Assembly (NCBI RefSeq): GCF_000402035.1
Contig: NC_021295.1
Location: 245,693 to 309,692, forward strand
Direction: 5' to 3'
Origin: Caballeronia insecticola
GTDB taxonomy: Bacteria; Pseudomonadota; Gammaproteobacteria; Burkholderiales; Burkholderiaceae
DNA length: 64,000 nt
The notes below the pieces were generated by a model. That model saw only the letters and a program-made list of their open reading frames with translations. It made no database searches and was not told where the DNA came from. Shown piece after piece: positions 60,774-64,000 of this stretch; the stretch's first letter is position 1, and each line of letters opens with the position of its first letter. The position numbers and the translations under genes were made by a program.

Positions 60774-61949
60774 ATGAATCATATCTGCATCATATGTGGT
60801 CGCGCCGGCGTATCGCTCAAAGATATTCTTCCTGCAACGCTGGCGCCTCCAGGCAATGGCACGGCGATCTACTGCGACGAGCATGTCGCTGCCTATTCGA
60901 GCCTGATTGACCACTTTTCGAGTCAACTCGATGTACTCAACGCTCTCGCCGGCGTTCGCCCCTTTCCCATCACGCGCCACGCGCGGGAGCAGGTCGTGCG
61001 CGGAGCGCTTGCATTGAGTACCAGGATGGGAAGCGCCGAGGGATTACGCGCGATTGCCTATGTCCTGCAGACATATTTCGCGCGTTACTTCGGTGAGATC
61101 GCGCGGAGCGCCGCGCTCGACGAGCTAAAGCACTACACGCTTGGCGAGACGCGCGGGGTCTTTGTCTGGTGGGACACGGAGTTGCCCGCGGACTATCCGC
61201 ACAACGCCTTCAGCTTCGGCCACCGGATTGCCGTGGGTGTCGATCCGGACTCTGGTCAGATTTTCGGGCGCTTATCGCTCTTTTCGACGTTTCATTTCGC
61301 GGCGACGCTCGGAATCGTATCTTCGGTCGAAGATCGCCCGAAAGGAGCCGTGATGGTCGACATCGATCCGCTGACAGATCTTTCGATGCACAGTGTCTTT
61401 CAGTCGACGATCAATCCGATCGGATTGATTCCGCAAAAGCCAGTCGATCACTCGGAGACGCATGCACAGAGCGTCGTATCGGAACGATCGGTGATGAGCC
61501 TTGCCCGACTGATCGCCAACATGTATGACTTCAGAGCACGCCGGACGGCATCCAGGCTCGTGGAGGGCTTATCCGAGGCGCGAGCAAATTCCGCGTCTCT
61601 CGATGGGTGCTTTTCCGGGCTGCATGGAGAATTGACGCAGCACGCCTTCCATCTGCTGCAGCACGCCATCGACCTCTTTGTGACCGCGCCCGAGATCGCG
61701 CCCATCGAAGACGTCGTCCGCGCACTAGTCCTGACCGAGGGCGAAACGATGGAGCAGCTGTCGCCCCACGCAAAGGTATCGGTGCATCTTGCCCGGGACG
61801 CGATCGTCACGAAACTTGCAGAAGATTTTATCGATGATCGACTCACCTCGGAAAGAGCATTTTCGCTCATCGCGGGTGACGCGGGTGTGGCCGCCATTAT
61901 CGAGTTGATGCTGGTGCCCGTGGTGAGGCGCTTCACCGAGTTGATCTGA
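60774..61949 (+). CDS. Hypothetical protein with HNH-like Cys motif
   Basis: A 391-residue soluble protein. Its start (CIICGRAGVSLKDILPATL, then a CDEH at residues 34-37) has the spacing of HNH-type endonuclease entries (C-x2-C, EH-x-x-P, C-x-x-C/H). The catalytic EH position reads Lys-Asp and the second Cys pair has become C-x-x-H, so it is probably not an active nuclease. The middle (about 110-230) has TLGETRGVFVWWDTELPADYPHN and IFGRLSLFSTFHFAATLGI; the end is helical. I recognise no wider family. It is a single gene on the plus strand, 197 bp after the glycosylase gene. Confidence 0.7.
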   Translation: MNHICIICGRAGVSLKDILPATLAPPGNGTAIYCDEHVAAYSSLIDHFSSQLDVLNALAGVRPFPITRHAREQVVRGALALSTRMGSAEGLRAIAYVLQTYFARYFGEIARSAALDELKHYTLGETRGVFVWWDTELPADYPHNAFSFGHRIAVGVDPDSGQIFGRLSLFSTFHFAATLGIVSSVEDRPKGAVMVDIDPLTDLSMHSVFQSTINPIGLIPQKPVDHSETHAQSVVSERSVMSLARLIANMYDFRARRTASRLVEGLSEARANSASLDGCFSGLHGELTQHAFHLLQHAIDLFVTAPEIAPIEDVVRALVLTEGETMEQLSPHAKVSVHLARDAIVTKLAEDFIDDRLTSERAFSLIAGDAGVAAIIELMLVPVVRRFTELI

Positions 61950-62258
61950 AGCCGTTTCTGCTGTCTGCGCGGCTTTGAGCTTCGGTGTCGTGCTCATGTT
62001 CGTCGACGAAGCAGGTTCGTCCCGGAGCTTTTAGTCGAGACTGCGGGGATCCGCTGCACGTGCGGTCCGACGGCCCGGTTTGATTTGAAGACATAGTCCG
62101 TGCATGCAGAGATTTGCTTTCATTAGGTGAGGCTGAATGCGCGAGACCGGTAGTTGCGTTTAGATTCGGACTTGAGGCTCGCTAAATTCCAACGCATCTC
62201 TTGCCGTGCAACGTCCTCCCGGGCATCGGCCAAAGCATGAAGTCAGAGGCGATAGCGC

Positions 62259-62296
62259 AAAAAAAGGCCGACGAAAGATGAACTTCCATCAGCCTT
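62259..62296 (-). terminator. Strong rho-independent terminator of the two-domain H-NS gene
   Basis: On the minus strand a 14-bp stem (three G-U pairs, five-base loop) at 62264-62296 is followed by seven U (62259-62265 region). It lies about 57 bp past the stop at 62353. The rest of 61950-62352 has no gene. Confidence 0.8.
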
Positions 62297-62352
62297 TCCG
62301 TTTGATGCAAACCGCTGTTCTCGACAAAGCACCTGCGCGTCAATCTCAACAC

Positions 62353-63378
62353 TCAGGCAGCTGTGTCAATCGTCGAACCGTCAGGTGCTTGCGAGGTGTC
62401 GCTCTCGACCGGTGCGCTCGATTCTGCATCGGCCTTAGAAACGACGTTCCTTCCGGCCGCCTTCTTTGACGCCGCGCCAGTAGCCCGCGACTTTTTAGCC
62501 GCCGTTTTCGTCGTTGCCGTTTTCGTCGTTGCCTTTTTCGCCGCTGCTTTCTTTGCCAAGGGCTTCGTCGACGCAACCTTCCTGGAAGCCTTTCTCGCCA
62601 CCGTTGCGTCGTCGGCAACGGCCGGAATCGCAGTTTCTTCAGACGCGGACGTCGACCTCACCGGCTTCTTCGCAGCGCGGGCCTTTTTCGATGCGAGAGG
62701 ACCTTGCTTGGCCGCTGCCTTCTTCGTCGCGCTTTTTGCAGGAGCCTTCTTCCCTGCCACCGCTTTCACCGCGCCCTTCTTGGCGCTCGTTTTTTCTGCG
62801 CTTGCCTTCTGCGCGCCGCGCGTCTTGTTCTGCGAGGCACGGGCCTCCACTTTGTCGGTGCCAGACGCTTCGCCCGATATTTGCGCGATCAGGAATCTGG
62901 TCCGATCCTTTACCGTTGCAAGCCACGCGGGGGCACGCCCTCGCCCGCTCCATTCGGCGCCGCTCTTCGGATCACGGTACTTCGCGGGTTGGGGACCCCG
63001 CGGCTGGTTTCCCGGCTTGGCCGACGCGCGCACCGCTGGCGACGACGAGGGCACGGCGCCATCGACGCGGAACTTGTCCCTGTTCTTGGCGCTAGCAATC
63101 CAGGCCGGTGCGCGGCCGTGACCTGTCCAGGTCGCGCCGGTCTTCGGATCGCGATATTTCGCAATGGATGTGCCGCCGGTTGATTTAGGGCGAACATGCA
63201 CGCCTCGACCGCGCTGACCTTTTCCAGTCGCGGCCGTGATGTCTGCAATGCTGATTCCGTGGTCTTTCATCATGCTGCGGATTCTGGCAATGATGGTCGA
63301 CGATTGTCTCGCCGCGATTGCCTCCGCTTGCGCCTGAAGCTTGGCAATTCGCGATTGAATCCCCTTAAGAGTCGCCAT
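62353..63378 (-). CDS. H-NS family protein with two DNA-binding domains and histone H1-like tail
   Basis: A 341-residue protein from ATG at 63378. An H-NS coiled coil is at about residues 3-48, a first DNA-binding domain at 75-104 (YRDPKTGATWTGHGRAPAWI), and a second at 134-163 (YRDPKSGAEWSGRGRAPAWL). A 150-residue Lys/Ala-rich tail (about 190-312, KKAAAKK and KTATTKTA repeats) resembles histone H1/HctB or AlgP tails. The end is acidic. Normal H-NS of this group is about 100 residues. The tail DNA has a 15-base tandem repeat (62501-62530). It is a likely nucleoid protein binding several sites at once. Confidence 0.88.
   Translation of the reverse strand: MATLKGIQSRIAKLQAQAEAIAARQSSTIIARIRSMMKDHGISIADITAATGKGQRGRGVHVRPKSTGGTSIAKYRDPKTGATWTGHGRAPAWIASAKNRDKFRVDGAVPSSSPAVRASAKPGNQPRGPQPAKYRDPKSGAEWSGRGRAPAWLATVKDRTRFLIAQISGEASGTDKVEARASQNKTRGAQKASAEKTSAKKGAVKAVAGKKAPAKSATKKAAAKQGPLASKKARAAKKPVRSTSASEETAIPAVADDATVARKASRKVASTKPLAKKAAAKKATTKTATTKTAAKKSRATGAASKKAAGRNVVSKADAESSAPVESDTSQAPDGSTIDTAA
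62501..62545. repeat. 15-base tandem repeat in the H-NS tail coding region
   Basis: GCCGTTTTCGTCGTT occurs at 62501-62515 and 62516-62530, followed by a diverged copy at 62531-62545. It encodes the Thr-Lys-Thr-Ala-Thr part of the Lys/Ala tail. Its length can change by slippage in steps of five residues. Confidence 0.75.
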
Positions 63379-64000
63379 CTTTATCTCCTGGTCGCATAAC
63401 AATGCAGGCACTATGCCACACGATTGTTCGCGAATGCCACAACTCGATTGCGTTCCGCGAAAAAAGCTGTCGACGCCTTCTTTGAATCGAGGTCACTCGA
63501 GCGGATAAGTAAAACCGCAGCTTCTTGAGCCGGAGTTTTAAGGATATCAATAGACCATGAAGGTCCGATATCGCGAGAGTCAGCGTCTTCGTGCAACAGA
63601 GCCAATCTAAGGCACCGCCAATGCGCAACGTTGTTGGAAGGGCCTGACACGAACTTGATCTGCGTTACGCAGGCGAGATGTGCGAGATGAATTACTTCGA
63701 AAGCCAGCTTCAGCGCCTCAATACGCCGAAGCTGAACTCCAGCGCGATTTCACCTTGAACGCTTAGACCTGTTGCCTTCCGAAGCGCCTCACAAACGTCC
63801 CGCGCATGCTCGTTGATCGCGGCTCCAAGTAAGGTAGTCACCGATGCCGTAATGAGAAGACGAAAACGATGCACGTACATCGCTTTGTGAAATTCCCTCG
63901 GCCGATATCGAGATCGAACTCGTTTATCCTGCCGGACGCATTGCGCGAGGTTACGAGGTCATGGAAGCTTCCTGCGCTCACCCTGACGTCGATCCGAAGT
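63379..64000. other. Right end: only short frames, possibly a broken minus-strand gene
   Basis: A minus-strand frame of 56 codons (63880-63710) starting MYVHRFRLLITASVTTLLGA stops at 63710, and a second frame overlapping it in another phase (about 63742-63411) continues with protein-like sequence (LKLAFEVIHLAHLACVTQIK, then KFVSGPSNN). They may be two halves of one gene with a frameshift. From about 63890 a plus-strand frame with IELVYPAGRIARGYEV runs off the window. None can be named. Confidence 0.3.

Overview
The window reads as chromosome or megaplasmid DNA from a Burkholderiaceae bacterium, most likely Paraburkholderia or Caballeronia. Support comes from the moderately high GC, the many LysR, TetR and MFS genes, and small domains typical of this group (DUF4148, DUF3331, DUF2934, short H-NS proteins with the YRDPKTGATW motif). 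No rRNA, tRNA, transposase, integrase or CRISPR array was recognised. The layout is that of an accessory, metabolically versatile region built from many small cassettes, each with its own regulator.

Left part (1-14 kb): a partial type II L-asparaginase and a LysR gene. Next comes a minus-strand catabolic operon (2-hydroxyacid dehydrogenase, RraA-type aldolase, lactonase-like amidohydrolase, two MFS carriers) with a divergent LysR. A DUF1993 protein, an OFA/MCT-like carrier, a GSU2403-type nucleotidyltransferase with two identically built inverted repeats at its start, another LysR and a DUF4148 protein follow.

Centre-left (15.4-27.9 kb): a long minus-strand operon centred on both subunits of an N,N-dimethylformamidase-type enzyme. 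It also holds an amidase, a class II aldolase, a DapA-type aldolase, an orphan LivF-like ATPase, a DUF1330 protein, an unknown 178-residue protein and an NTF2-fold protein. A DUF485/ActP carrier pair lies downstream and a divergent MocR regulator upstream. It looks like a complete but undescribed pathway for an N-substituted amide.

Centre (27.9-37.6 kb): stress and efflux modules, with an NTF2 protein, a YghU-type GST, a TetR/SDR pair with operators, a nitroreductase, and a TetR controlling a row of three drug exporters (DHA2 MFS, MATE, MFS).

Centre-right (37.6-43 kb): small, sparse, lineage-specific genes (superinfection-immunity domain, DUF2934, DUF4148-like, DUF7002 with an ADP-ribosyltransferase-like look, DUF3331) separated by long non-coding stretches.

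Right part (43-64 kb): Ogt methyltransferase, thiolase, a frameshifted LysR next to an M28 peptidase/MHS carrier pair, YciI, a tightly overlapping grxC-ORF-trxA set, a TetR gene followed by a candidate anti-Shine-Dalgarno small RNA, an AtoE carrier, a GST, an H-NS gene beside a family B DNA polymerase (Pol II) with two altered active-site motifs, a LysR, a 3-methyladenine glycosylase lacking its zinc ligands, an unknown protein with an HNH-like cysteine motif, and an unusual H-NS protein with two DNA-binding domains and a histone H1-like tail.
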